From: Enterococcus saigonensis
GTDB lineage: Bacteria > Bacillota > Bacilli > Lactobacillales > Enterococcaceae
Direction: 5' to 3'
Assembly (NCBI RefSeq): GCF_011397115.1
Contig: NZ_AP022822.1
Span: 1,369,501 to 1,433,500, forward strand
DNA length: 64,000 nucleotides
The notes beneath the pieces were generated by a model. That model saw only the letters and a program-made list of their open reading frames with translations, was not told where the DNA came from and searched no databases. The position numbers and the translations under genes are program-made. Positions 1 to 8,306 of the stretch are shown here, in pieces. Within the stretch, counting starts at the first letter, position 1, and every line of letters begins with the position of its first letter.

Positions 1-436
1 TTAGTGGTCCTTCTGGTAAAATGCCTGGCATAATATCACACAAAACACCTACTACCAGGTTAGTACCGTCACTTTTCATGTGTACCAAATGTATTTCTAA
101 AGGTGCTTGTTGCTCGTCTAAGATGTGCTCGCTAGGCAGATGGTAATGGATATCAGTTAAACCATATTTTTCGCCTGCAAATACGACATAACTCTGACAA
201 TCAAAAGGAACAAAATGAATAGTATTTTTAAATTCCTTTTCAGTAAATCTTTCAACTTGATAAAAAAAAGTCAATTGATGTTTTTTATCACCCATAACTG
301 TATCATTTGTTTCAATTGCAATTGGCGATTGATAAGCAAATTTTGCTCCTTGTGCATACCAATCACACAGGGTATGCCAATATTCTGGACCATTTTTTCC
401 TCCATAACTCCAAGGAACATCTAAGTTTCGTTTCAT
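1..436 (-). CDS. alpha-class carbonic anhydrase (partial, C-terminus beyond window)
   Basis: Reversible hydration of CO2 to bicarbonate. The reading frame opens at ATG 436 after a GAGGTG ribosome site and runs without a stop to the window edge (145 codons). The N-terminus WSYGGKNGPEYW is the alpha-CA opening signature. HYHLPSEH supplies the first two zinc histidines (HxH) and the conserved SEH glutamate, and EIHLVH supplies the third zinc histidine. There is no signal peptide, so the enzyme should be cytoplasmic, unlike many bacterial alpha-CAs, which are exported. It begins 21 nt after the PH-like membrane protein gene and probably belongs to the sigma-factor transcript. The family assignment is firm; the missing C-terminus is not seen. 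Confidence 0.87.
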   Translation of the reverse strand, partial: MKRNLDVPWSYGGKNGPEYWHTLCDWYAQGAKFAYQSPIAIETNDTVMGDKKHQLTFFYQVERFTEKEFKNTIHFVPFDCQSYVVFAGEKYGLTDIHYHLPSEHILDEQQAPLEIHLVHMKSDGTNLVVGVLCDIMPGILPEGPL

Positions 437-457
437 TGTGCCACCTCACAAGATTTA

Positions 458-1273
458 TCAAAAGATTTTAAATAGCATATCAAATCTGTTTAGTTGTGGC
501 AAATTCCAAAACTCAAAATTCGGTAAAATTATACCACTAAATAATGTTTTTCCCGGTCCAAGTAAGAATAAAATAGCTAAAATAAGAATGATAGCTAGCA
601 CAATGAATAATACATTGGCCCCTTGCAATAAATTATACCAGAGTCGTAAATTACTGAAGAACATATCCATTTTTTGATTGCGTAAAACTTTGCCTGTCTC
701 TGGTATAACGCGCATTTTGGCAATTTTTTGCCAGTTTTCTTTAAACAACAACATATCTTTTTCGGTTAAAACTTCATTGAAAATTTTCGTATCTGCAGCA
801 AAATCAAGAAAAAACCAATTTACTGTCTGACGTTTGCGTTTTTCATCCCAATAATGTATGCTCCATTTTTTAGTCGTGATCCCTTTTATTTTTTCGTAAG
901 GAAAACTAGAAAAATAGTTGGTTTCAAAAAAATCTAAAACAGTGAGAAAAATCAAACGTGTATCGGTAAAAATTAGTAGACGATTTCCCCGTGTATCATT
1001 GAAGTTGTCGACGTATTTTTTTGCTTGTGGTGTTCGGGCATAACTCATGCCCATCGGACCTGCACTCATAAACCCTGAATTTTCACCACTAGTCATAGGT
1101 AAATAGCCCGTGATTTTTTCTCCAGTAGCTAATTTAGGCTGCAACTTTTCTTTGACTTCTTGAAAGAGAATATAATACTTACTGCGGTTAAATAAGCTTT
1201 TCTTTTCATTAGTATTTAAATATCCTGGCTGTAATTTGGCATTTTCTTCGTAAATTATTTCTTTAAAACTCAT
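458..1273 (-). CDS. PH-like domain protein with one C-terminal membrane helix, partner of ECF sigma factor
   Basis: 271 residues, not a family I can name exactly. Residues about 95-190 (RLLIFTDTRLIFLTV, then YEKIKGI) look like the bacterial PH/YokE-like fold, in which a strand pair containing TDxRL precedes a helix. One hydrophobic helix lies at about 219-239, followed by a 30-residue tail. The start codon overlaps the sigma factor stop (ATGA, 1270-1273), so the two are translationally coupled. That is the usual arrangement for a sigma factor and its membrane regulator, but no known anti-sigma domain (zinc-binding ZAS, RsiV or RseA-like) is visible. Its role as regulator, anchor or lipid sensor is inference from position only. 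Confidence 0.6.
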   Translation of the reverse strand: MSFKEIIYEENAKLQPGYLNTNEKKSLFNRSKYYILFQEVKEKLQPKLATGEKITGYLPMTSGENSGFMSAGPMGMSYARTPQAKKYVDNFNDTRGNRLLIFTDTRLIFLTVLDFFETNYFSSFPYEKIKGITTKKWSIHYWDEKRKRQTVNWFFLDFAADTKIFNEVLTEKDMLLFKENWQKIAKMRVIPETGKVLRNQKMDMFFSNLRLWYNLLQGANVLFIVLAIILILAILFLLGPGKTLFSGIILPNFEFWNLPQLNRFDMLFKIF

Positions 1274-1812
1274 GCTAATTCCTCCTTCAGTGCATTTTGC
1301 AACTGTGTTTTCCCACGAGTTAGGTGATTGTAGATGGCACTTGTTTTAATTCCTAAAAGCTTGGCAATATCTGCTGGCGGTGTCTGGTAAAAATAGTAAT
1401 GGAGAAAAATAAGTTGATCTTGGGCACTTAAAACATCCAACAATTCAAGGAATTGTTCTTTCATCAAAGGACAGACTTCTTGATTATAATTTTTATCGAT
1501 CTTCTCAGTTTCTAAATTGGCTTGCCGACTAATTTGTAAGCACTGCTTACGTTTGAAATCGATAGCTTTATTACGCGTGACAACCATTACAAATGTTGCC
1601 AAACTACTTTTTTCCTTTACATAACTTGGGATTTTCTTCCACAAAGTATAGAAAACTTCATTTTCACAGTCCGACCATAAATTTCGCTCAGAACTTTCAG
1701 ATAGCACGCCCCGAATTGTTTTAATTATAGTTTCACCGTAAATTTCAATCATTTTTTCTAACCCAGTAAAATCATGTTGCCTAATTAATGATATGATTTC
1801 TTCGTCTTTCAT
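1270..1812 (-). CDS. ECF-type RNA polymerase sigma factor
   Basis: 180 residues, the typical ECF length. Region 2 covers about residues 20-95 (WSDCENEVFYTLWKKI, then TFVMVVTRNKAIDFKRK, the -10 recognition helix). Region 4 covers about 120-178 (LSAQDQLIFLHYYF, then ADIAKLLGIKTSAIYNHLTRGK, a helix-turn-helix for the -35 element). A strong GGGGGAGGT site precedes ATG 1812. It heads a likely three-gene transcript with the PH-like membrane protein and alpha-carbonic anhydrase. Target promoters and inducing signal cannot be read from the sequence. It is not obviously SigV, because no RsiV-like partner follows. Confidence 0.85.
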   Translation of the reverse strand: MKDEEIISLIRQHDFTGLEKMIEIYGETIIKTIRGVLSESSERNLWSDCENEVFYTLWKKIPSYVKEKSSLATFVMVVTRNKAIDFKRKQCLQISRQANLETEKIDKNYNQEVCPLMKEQFLELLDVLSAQDQLIFLHYYFYQTPPADIAKLLGIKTSAIYNHLTRGKTQLQNALKEELA

Positions 1813-1948
1813 CTTACCTCCCCCTCATTGTTCGCTTAATATACGAAATGAATTTATCATTTCTATCATGATTTGAAAACTTTATGTAATAAACATTCGT
1901 AAAAGATAAGAAAAGGTACCTGGATATACTTATCTTAAAGTAATAGAT

Positions 1949-1992
1949 AAAAAAGTTGTGATTCTACTAAATTACAAGAACCACAACTTTTT
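1949..1992 (-). terminator. Rho-independent terminator of the pyr operon
   Basis: On the minus strand AAAAAGTTGTG pairs with CACAACTTTTTT across a loop of about 20 nt, 4 nt after the pyrE stop. A second AT-rich stem (AAGATAAG/CTTATCTT, 1903-1936) follows, before the sigma factor gene. The 184-nt gap holds nothing else I can support. Confidence 0.75.
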
Positions 1993-1996
1993 CATT

Positions 1997-2632
1997 TTAT
2001 TTAGTTAACCAATTTTCAGGGTCTTCTTTCCACGCTTTTAATAATTCAAGATCTGCTTTGCTGATGTAGTTACTATCTAATGCTACTTCGATTAAAGTTG
2101 AGTAGTTCGTTAGCGTAACTAAAGGCATTTCTGCAGACTCAAAATTGGCTTTCCCTTTTGGAAGTTCATATGTGAAGATTGCTGCAACACCTAGAACATC
2201 TGCACCTTCTTTTTTAGCTGCTTCGCATGTTCCAAGTACGCTCCCACCGGTGGAAATAAGATCTTCAATAATCACCATTTTTTGCCCTTTTTCAATGCAA
2301 CCTTCGATTTGTTTACCTTTGCCGTGGTCTTTTGCCTTAGCACGGATATAAACCATTGGTAAATCTAAAATATCTGCTACCCAAGCCGCATGAGGTACTC
2401 CGCCAGTTGCAGCGCCAGCAATTACTTCTACATCCGGAAACTGAGTTTTAATTTTATCAGCCAATCCCTGTGCAATTTGCTTACGTACTTTAGGATAACT
2501 AATAGTAATCCGATTGTCACAATAAATTGGACTTTTGATGCCACTGGCCCACGTAAATGGTTCGTTCGGGCTCAAAAATACAGCTTTTACATCTAATAAG
2601 TCTTTTGCAATAGCGGTTTCTAAACTAGTCAT
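1997..2632 (-). CDS. pyrE: orotate phosphoribosyltransferase
   Basis: Joins orotate to PRPP to form OMP, the fifth step of UMP synthesis, in the cytoplasm. The PRPP-binding loop is at residues 119-132 (MVIIEDLISTGGSV) and the flexible-loop lysines at 99-107 (KAKDHGKGK). The open frame extends to 2653, but ATG 2632 gives the standard N-terminus MTSLETAIAKDLL and 211 residues, the normal length. It overlaps the pyrF stop by 8 nt and uses GGAATGG inside pyrF as its ribosome site. It is the last gene of the pyr operon. Confidence 0.95.
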   Translation of the reverse strand: MTSLETAIAKDLLDVKAVFLSPNEPFTWASGIKSPIYCDNRITISYPKVRKQIAQGLADKIKTQFPDVEVIAGAATGGVPHAAWVADILDLPMVYIRAKAKDHGKGKQIEGCIEKGQKMVIIEDLISTGGSVLGTCEAAKKEGADVLGVAAIFTYELPKGKANFESAEMPLVTLTNYSTLIEVALDSNYISKADLELLKAWKEDPENWLTK

Positions 2633-3347
2633 TTTCAATACCATTCCATTCATTTTTTATTTGAGTATATGCTTTATAAGGATCTTCAGCAAGTGTTATT
2701 GGTCGTCCTACCACAATATAATTAGACCCAATATTTCGAGCGTTACCAGGTGTTACCACGCGCTTTTGATCACCAACTTCACTGCCCGTAGGACGAATAC
2801 CTGGTGTTAAACAAATGAATTCATCACTAGTTGCGTTTTTTATTGCCGCTACTTCTAAAGCTGAAGAAACTACACCGTCAAGTCCAGCTTTTTTAGCACA
2901 CTGCGCATAATGGATAACACTTTGGTCTAAAGGTACTTCAATTAACTGATCATCGTGCATTTCTTTTTCAGTAGTTGAAGTTAGCTGTGTAATCGCCAAG
3001 AGTTTAGGTCGTTTTTTTCCCATTGGAGTGCCTTCTTCTAAACCACGCATAGCAGCAGTCATCATTTTCACACCACCAGCTGCATGAACGCAAGTAATAT
3101 CTACTCCCAGACCTGCTAATCCGCGCATCGCTTTTTCAACTGTATTAGGAATATCATGAAGTTTTAAATCTAAGAAAACATCGTGTCCATTTCTTTTCAA
3201 CCAACGAACTGTTTCCGGTCCTTCATGGTAAAATAACTCCATTCCAATTTTTACAAATAGTGGTTCTTTTTTTGGAAACTTTTTGAAAAATAGCTCAACT
3301 TCTCCACGACTTGAAAAATCGAGCGCAATAATTGGACGTTCATTCAT
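2625..3347 (-). CDS. pyrF: orotidine-5'-phosphate decarboxylase
   Basis: Decarboxylates OMP to UMP, the final step of the pathway. 240 residues, usual for the short bacterial type. The catalytic Asp-Lys-Asp network is visible as DLKLHDIPNT at residues 60-69 (D60, K62, D65). The phosphate-binding end is seen near the C-terminus as TPGIRP and IVVGRPIT. It follows pyrD by 2 nt and overlaps pyrE, consistent with tight co-expression of the last two activities, which act in sequence on the same intermediate. Confidence 0.96.
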   Translation of the reverse strand: MNERPIIALDFSSRGEVELFFKKFPKKEPLFVKIGMELFYHEGPETVRWLKRNGHDVFLDLKLHDIPNTVEKAMRGLAGLGVDITCVHAAGGVKMMTAAMRGLEEGTPMGKKRPKLLAITQLTSTTEKEMHDDQLIEVPLDQSVIHYAQCAKKAGLDGVVSSALEVAAIKNATSDEFICLTPGIRPTGSEVGDQKRVVTPGNARNIGSNYIVVGRPITLAEDPYKAYTQIKNEWNGIEND

Positions 3348-3349
3348 TT

Positions 3350-4276
3350 TTATTTTCCCTCTCTTACTTGTTGAATTAGTTCACTTAAATTGTTAATGCC
3401 TAGCTCTGCCATCCTTTTTGGTAGTGCCTCGATCAATTTCGGGCAAACATAAGGATCAGTAAAGTTAGCTGTTCCAACTGCCACAGCACTCGCACCGGCC
3501 ATCATCATTTCTAACACATCATCTACCGTTTGTACACCACCCATTCCAATAATTGGAATATTGGTCGCGTGAAAAACTTGATGAATCAAACGAATTGCAA
3601 CCGGCTTAATTGCTGCGCCAGATAAACCACCGGTTTGATTGGCTAAAAGAGGTTGACGTGTTTTTAAATCGATTTGCATACCTAGCAGCGTGTTAATCAT
3701 AGTAAAACCATCGGCACCTGCAGCTTCAATTGCTTTTGCAATAGGAATAATATCAGTAACGTTAGGTGATAATTTAACATAAATCGGAACTTTAGCAACT
3801 CTTTTAACAGCTTCTGTCAAACTGGCAGCCACATTCGGATCTGTGCCAAAAGCAATACCGCCATGTTTTACATTGGGACAAGAGATGTTTAATTCAATTG
3901 CTTTCACATTAGGTGCATCACCAATTTCTCGACAAACAGTCACATAGTCTTCTTCACATGAGCCCGCTACATTGGCAATAATATTTAAATCCGGATAACG
4001 AGCATGCAAATCAGGCAAAATTTCAGATTGAACAACCTTTAGACCAGGATTTTGTAAACCAATTGCATTTAGCATACCACTAGGAGTTTCAGCAATTCGT
4101 GGTGTTTCATTGCCAAATCTTGCTTCAGGGGTTGTCGCTTTAATCATAATAGCACCAAGTTGATTTAAATCATAAAATTTTCCATACTCATTACCAAAAC
4201 CAAAACAACCACTGGCCGGCATAATTGGATTTTGAAGATCAAGTCCGGGTAATTGAATATATAACGGATTACTCAT
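3350..4276 (-). CDS. pyrD: dihydroorotate dehydrogenase, class IB catalytic subunit
   Basis: Oxidises dihydroorotate to orotate on FMN. 308 residues. ELNISCPNVKHGG at 128-140 carries the catalytic cysteine C133, which marks class 1 enzymes; class 2 enzymes have serine here and an N-terminal membrane helix, both absent. FMN and substrate contacts appear as KATTPEARFGNETPR and, near the C-terminus, IIGMGGVQTVDD. The start overlaps the pyrK stop by 4 nt (ATGA). With PyrK beside it, this is the NAD-linked heterotetramer form (PyrDB), so the cell does not need quinone or fumarate for this step. Confidence 0.95.
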   Translation of the reverse strand: MSNPLYIQLPGLDLQNPIMPASGCFGFGNEYGKFYDLNQLGAIMIKATTPEARFGNETPRIAETPSGMLNAIGLQNPGLKVVQSEILPDLHARYPDLNIIANVAGSCEEDYVTVCREIGDAPNVKAIELNISCPNVKHGGIAFGTDPNVAASLTEAVKRVAKVPIYVKLSPNVTDIIPIAKAIEAAGADGFTMINTLLGMQIDLKTRQPLLANQTGGLSGAAIKPVAIRLIHQVFHATNIPIIGMGGVQTVDDVLEMMMAGASAVAVGTANFTDPYVCPKLIEALPKRMAELGINNLSELIQQVREGK

Positions 4277-5043
4277 AGCACGATTACCCCCGTCTTAAAG
4301 ATTGGTCCTTCATCACAAACTTTCACACTCTTAGTCGGTTCATTTTTAACGTGGCAAACACAGCCATAACAAGCACCGACCCCACAAGCCATTCGTGCTT
4401 CCATTGAAATCTGTGCATTAGGATGTTCTTGATATTTTTCGTCTACCATTTTTAACATACCGTTGTTACCGCAAGCAAACACAGCATCAGGTTTTTCTAT
4501 TCTTCCAATTAAAAGATGAGATACATTTCCTTGAATGCCAAAACTACCGTCGTCAGTGGCAAAGTGGGTTTCACCCAGAGCTTGGAATTTTTCAGCATAA
4601 TAGACAACTTCTTTTTTTGCAAAACCTAAAAAATGAATTGGTTCTACTCCTTTTTTTACTAACTGTCGTGATAATTCATACAATGGAGGGATACCGATCC
4701 CGCCACCAATGATATATGCAGTGTCTCCTTTTTGAAGTTGACTAATATCAAAACCATTTCCCAGGGGTCCTAGACAATCGAGTTTTTCGCCAGGTAATAA
4801 TTCTGTAAATGCTTTTGTGCCTTGCCCTTCGATGCGATAGATCAAATGACACGTTAAACTCGCAACATCAAATTGATTGATACTAATTGGACGACGTAAT
4901 AACAAATCTTTTCTTGGTACTAAAATATGCAAAAACTGACCTGGTTTTCTCATTGCTTTTACTAGCTCACCTTGTAAAACCAGTTCAAATATGTTAGGCG
5001 CAATTTCTTGTTGCGTTAAAACTGTCAACATTCCTTGTTTCAT
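4273..5043 (-). CDS. pyrK: dihydroorotate dehydrogenase electron-transfer subunit
   Basis: Iron-sulfur flavoprotein passing electrons from PyrD FMN to NAD+. From ATG 5043 (site AGGGGGAGT) it has 256 residues. The frame continues upstream to 5103, but those codons have no ribosome site. RRPISI at about 50-55 is the FAD-binding motif, and GGGIGIPPLYEL at 113-124 the nucleotide-binding segment. The [2Fe-2S] ligands are C220, C225, C228 and C243 in ACGVGACYGC and VCDEGPIF. It sits 80 nt after carB and overlaps pyrD. Confidence 0.94.
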   Translation of the reverse strand: MKQGMLTVLTQQEIAPNIFELVLQGELVKAMRKPGQFLHILVPRKDLLLRRPISINQFDVASLTCHLIYRIEGQGTKAFTELLPGEKLDCLGPLGNGFDISQLQKGDTAYIIGGGIGIPPLYELSRQLVKKGVEPIHFLGFAKKEVVYYAEKFQALGETHFATDDGSFGIQGNVSHLLIGRIEKPDAVFACGNNGMLKMVDEKYQEHPNAQISMEARMACGVGACYGCVCHVKNEPTKSVKVCDEGPIFKTGVIVL

Positions 5044-5123
5044 GCTACTCCCCCTGGTATTCAAAATACGCATTATTCTCACAAATGGAGTATACGAATA
5101 CAAATATTCGTATATTCCTTTGT

Positions 5124-8100
5124 TTAGATTGCTTTTGTCGAAAATGCACGGTCTTCCATTACTTTTAAAATAGCATCAGCTGTATCTAAAGATGTTAATA
5201 GCGGCACCCCGTGTTCGACTGACTCACGGCGAATAACGAAGCCGTCAATAGAGGCGCTTTGACGGTTCTTGTCCATCGTATTAATCACAAGTTGTGCTTG
5301 GTTGTTACGAATTAATTCAACAACATTTGTATCTTCTGATTCCGAAATCTTAGCAATTTCTTTAACTCGTAATCCAGCTGAGGTAAAGTAATTAGCTGTT
5401 CCTTTTGTTGCAATTAAAGTAAAGCCAATTTCTGCAAAACGTTTAGCTAAAGTTAATGCCTCTTCTTTTGTCTCATCTGCAATAGTAAATAAGACAGAGC
5501 CAAATTCAGGAACTTTTAAACCTGCTGCTTCAAAAGCTTTGTATAGCGCTTTTTCTAAGTTGCGGTCACTTCCCATTACCTCACCTGTGGATTTCATTTC
5601 AGGACCCAAATAAGTATCGACCTTTTGCAATTTTGTAAAAGAGAAAACAGGAGCTTTAACGTGGACGTAGTCATCTTCTTGATACAAGCCATTTTTGTAA
5701 CCTTGATCTAGGATACTTTCTTCTAAAATAGCTTTCGTGGCGATTTGTGCCATTGGAATTCCTGTAACTTTGCTCAAAAACGGAACAGTTCGACTAGCTC
5801 GAGGATTTACCTCAATAACATAAACTTTATTATCACTAATAACAAATTGAATATTCATCATACCAATACAATTCAGTCCCAAAGCTAATTTTTCTGTATA
5901 TGCTGCGATGGTATCTTGAAGTTCTTGACTTAAAAACTGCGGTGGATAGACGGCCATTGAATCTCCAGAATGTACACCCGCTCGTTCAATATGTTCCATA
6001 ATACCTGGGATTAGAACTGTCTTCCCGTCACAAATCGCATCAACTTCACATTCGCTACCAGTTAGATAATGGTCCACTAAAACTGGATGTTCTGGCGAAG
6101 CTTTAACAGCATTTTTCATGTAATCTTCAAGATCAGCTTGATTTTCCACAATCTCCATAGCACGACCACCTAAAACATAACTAGGTCTAACTAACACCGG
6201 ATAACCAATTCTTTTAGCAATCGCTACGGCTTCTGCTTGATTTGTTGCAGTTTCTCCAGGTGGTTGTGGAATTTCCAATTCTTTTAGCGCTTGTTCAAAT
6301 AGATCCCGATTTTCTGCCCGATCCAAATCTTCAATACTGGTACCTAAAATTTTCACACCGGCTTTTTGTAAAGGTTCGGCTAAGTTAATCGCCGTTTGCC
6401 CACCAAATTGTACAATGACACCAATTGGTTTTTCCAGTTCAATTACATTTAAAACATCCTCTAAAGTTAACGGTTCAAAATATAATTTGTCGGAAATAGA
6501 GAAGTCTGTAGAAACTGTTTCGGGATTACTATTCATAATGATAGCTTCATAACCAGCGTCCTGAATTGCTTTGACGGAGTGAACTGTTGCATAATCAAAC
6601 TCGACTCCTTGACCAATTCGAATCGGTCCTGATCCCAATACTAAAACCGAAGACTTATCAGACACTTTACTTTCATTTTCAAATTCATAACTGCTGTAAA
6701 AATATGGGGTTTCTGATTCAAATTCTGCTGCACAAGTGTCTACCATTTTATATACTGGCTCTATGTTTTTCTCTTTACGGAAGTTGCGAACTTCACTTTC
6801 AGACATGTTCCAAAGTTCAGCGATTTTTTTATCTGCAAAACCATTCTGTTTGGCTTCTTTTAAAATACTAAGATTCTGTGGTTTCGTCATTAACGCTTTT
6901 TCCAACTCAACAATGTGCAGTAATTTATCTAAGAAAAACAGATCGATTTTGGTCATTTTCGCGATTTCTTCAATCGGATAATGGCGACGTATAGCTTCTG
7001 CTACGTAAAATAAGCGATCGTCTTGTGCTTTTATCATCTTTTCTGTCAGTGTATTATCCGTTAATTCAGCTAATTGGGCTAGCTCAATATGAGAGGTCCC
7101 AATTTCTAATGAGCGTACGGCTTTTAATAATGATTCTTCAATGTTTCGTCCAATTGCCATTACTTCGCCGGTAGCTTTCATTTGGGTACCGAGTATTCGT
7201 TCACCCTTTTCAAATTTATCAAATGGCCAACGAGGAATTTTAGCTACCACATAATCTAAAGCAGGTTCAAATTCCGCATAAGTAGTTTCAGTTACTGGAT
7301 TTTTCATTTCGTCCAGTGTTAAACCAACTGCGATTTTAGCTGCTAGTTTTGCAATTGGGTAACCAGTTGCCTTACTTGCCAAAGCAGAAGAACGTGATAC
7401 TCGTGGGTTTACTTCAATAACATAATAATTAAAACTGTGGGGGTCTAGAGCTAATTGAACATTACACCCACCTTCAATTTTTAATGCCCGAATAATTTTT
7501 AGCGAGGCATCTCGCAAAAGTTGGTATTCAATATCTGATAATGTTTGACTTGGCGCAAAAACAATGGAATCTCCCGTGTGAATACCCACTGGATCGAAAT
7601 TTTCCATATTACATACGACAATCGCATTATCTGCAGAATCTCGCATTACTTCATATTCAATTTCTTTAAAACCTGCGATACTTTTTTCAATTAGACATTG
7701 GGTTGCAGGTGATAGCTTTAACCCGTTTTCAGCAATTAATCGTAGTTCTTCTTCGTTATCACACATTCCACCACCTGTGCCACCTAATGTAAATGCAGGC
7801 CGAACAATAACTGGATAACCAATTTTATTGGCAAAAATAATTGCTTCATCAACTGTATGAATAATGGCAGATTCTGGGATAGGTTGTCCCAGTTCTTCCA
7901 TTAATTTTTTAAATAAATCACGATCTTCGGCTTGATCGATAGCTGCGAGCTTGGTCCCTAAAAGTTCAATCTCTAATTCAGCTAAAATTCCCGAAGCCGC
8001 GAGTTCAATTGCCATATTTAAACCGGTTTGTCCGCCTAATGTTGGCAATAACGCATCAGGATTTTCTTTTCGTAAAATACGAGAAACAAATTCAAAAGTA

Positions 8101-8306
8101 ATCGGTTCAATATAAACTTTATCTGCAATTTCTTTATCTGTCATAATCGTGGCGGGGTTGGAGTTGACCAACACAACTTCGTAGCCTTCTTCTTTCAATG
8201 CCAGACACGCTTGTGTACCAGCGTAATCAAATTCAGCCGCTTGGCCAATAATAATCGGGCCAGAACCGATTACCATAATTTTTTTAATATCTGTACGCTT
8301 TGGCAT
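5124..8306 (-). CDS. carB: carbamoyl-phosphate synthase, large subunit
   Basis: Makes carbamoyl phosphate from bicarbonate, two ATP and ammonia channelled from CarA. From ATG 8306 (GGAAGGAGC site inside carA) it has 1060 residues. Two homologous ATP-grasp halves are present, beginning IMVIGSGPIIIGQAAEFDY and VLVLGSGPIRIGQGVEFDY, then a C-terminal MGS-like allosteric domain of about 130 residues starting near SVLFTIADETKEEA. It overlaps carA by 23 nt. The allosteric domain is the likely site for UMP or PRPP control, by family knowledge. Being inside the pyr operon, this copy serves pyrimidines; no arginine genes are nearby. Confidence 0.96.
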   Translation of the reverse strand: MPKRTDIKKIMVIGSGPIIIGQAAEFDYAGTQACLALKEEGYEVVLVNSNPATIMTDKEIADKVYIEPITFEFVSRILRKENPDALLPTLGGQTGLNMAIELAASGILAELEIELLGTKLAAIDQAEDRDLFKKLMEELGQPIPESAIIHTVDEAIIFANKIGYPVIVRPAFTLGGTGGGMCDNEEELRLIAENGLKLSPATQCLIEKSIAGFKEIEYEVMRDSADNAIVVCNMENFDPVGIHTGDSIVFAPSQTLSDIEYQLLRDASLKIIRALKIEGGCNVQLALDPHSFNYYVIEVNPRVSRSSALASKATGYPIAKLAAKIAVGLTLDEMKNPVTETTYAEFEPALDYVVAKIPRWPFDKFEKGERILGTQMKATGEVMAIGRNIEESLLKAVRSLEIGTSHIELAQLAELTDNTLTEKMIKAQDDRLFYVAEAIRRHYPIEEIAKMTKIDLFFLDKLLHIVELEKALMTKPQNLSILKEAKQNGFADKKIAELWNMSESEVRNFRKEKNIEPVYKMVDTCAAEFESETPYFYSSYEFENESKVSDKSSVLVLGSGPIRIGQGVEFDYATVHSVKAIQDAGYEAIIMNSNPETVSTDFSISDKLYFEPLTLEDVLNVIELEKPIGVIVQFGGQTAINLAEPLQKAGVKILGTSIEDLDRAENRDLFEQALKELEIPQPPGETATNQAEAVAIAKRIGYPVLVRPSYVLGGRAMEIVENQADLEDYMKNAVKASPEHPVLVDHYLTGSECEVDAICDGKTVLIPGIMEHIERAGVHSGDSMAVYPPQFLSQELQDTIAAYTEKLALGLNCIGMMNIQFVISDNKVYVIEVNPRASRTVPFLSKVTGIPMAQIATKAILEESILDQGYKNGLYQEDDYVHVKAPVFSFTKLQKVDTYLGPEMKSTGEVMGSDRNLEKALYKAFEAAGLKVPEFGSVLFTIADETKEEALTLAKRFAEIGFTLIATKGTANYFTSAGLRVKEIAKISESEDTNVVELIRNNQAQLVINTMDKNRQSASIDGFVIRRESVEHGVPLLTSLDTADAILKVMEDRAFSTKAI

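Noticed and set aside
458..1812. Classic sigV-rsiV type lysozyme response pair
   Set aside because: The partner lacks RsiV-like lysozyme-binding domain or DUF3298-type features; only the gene order is similar.
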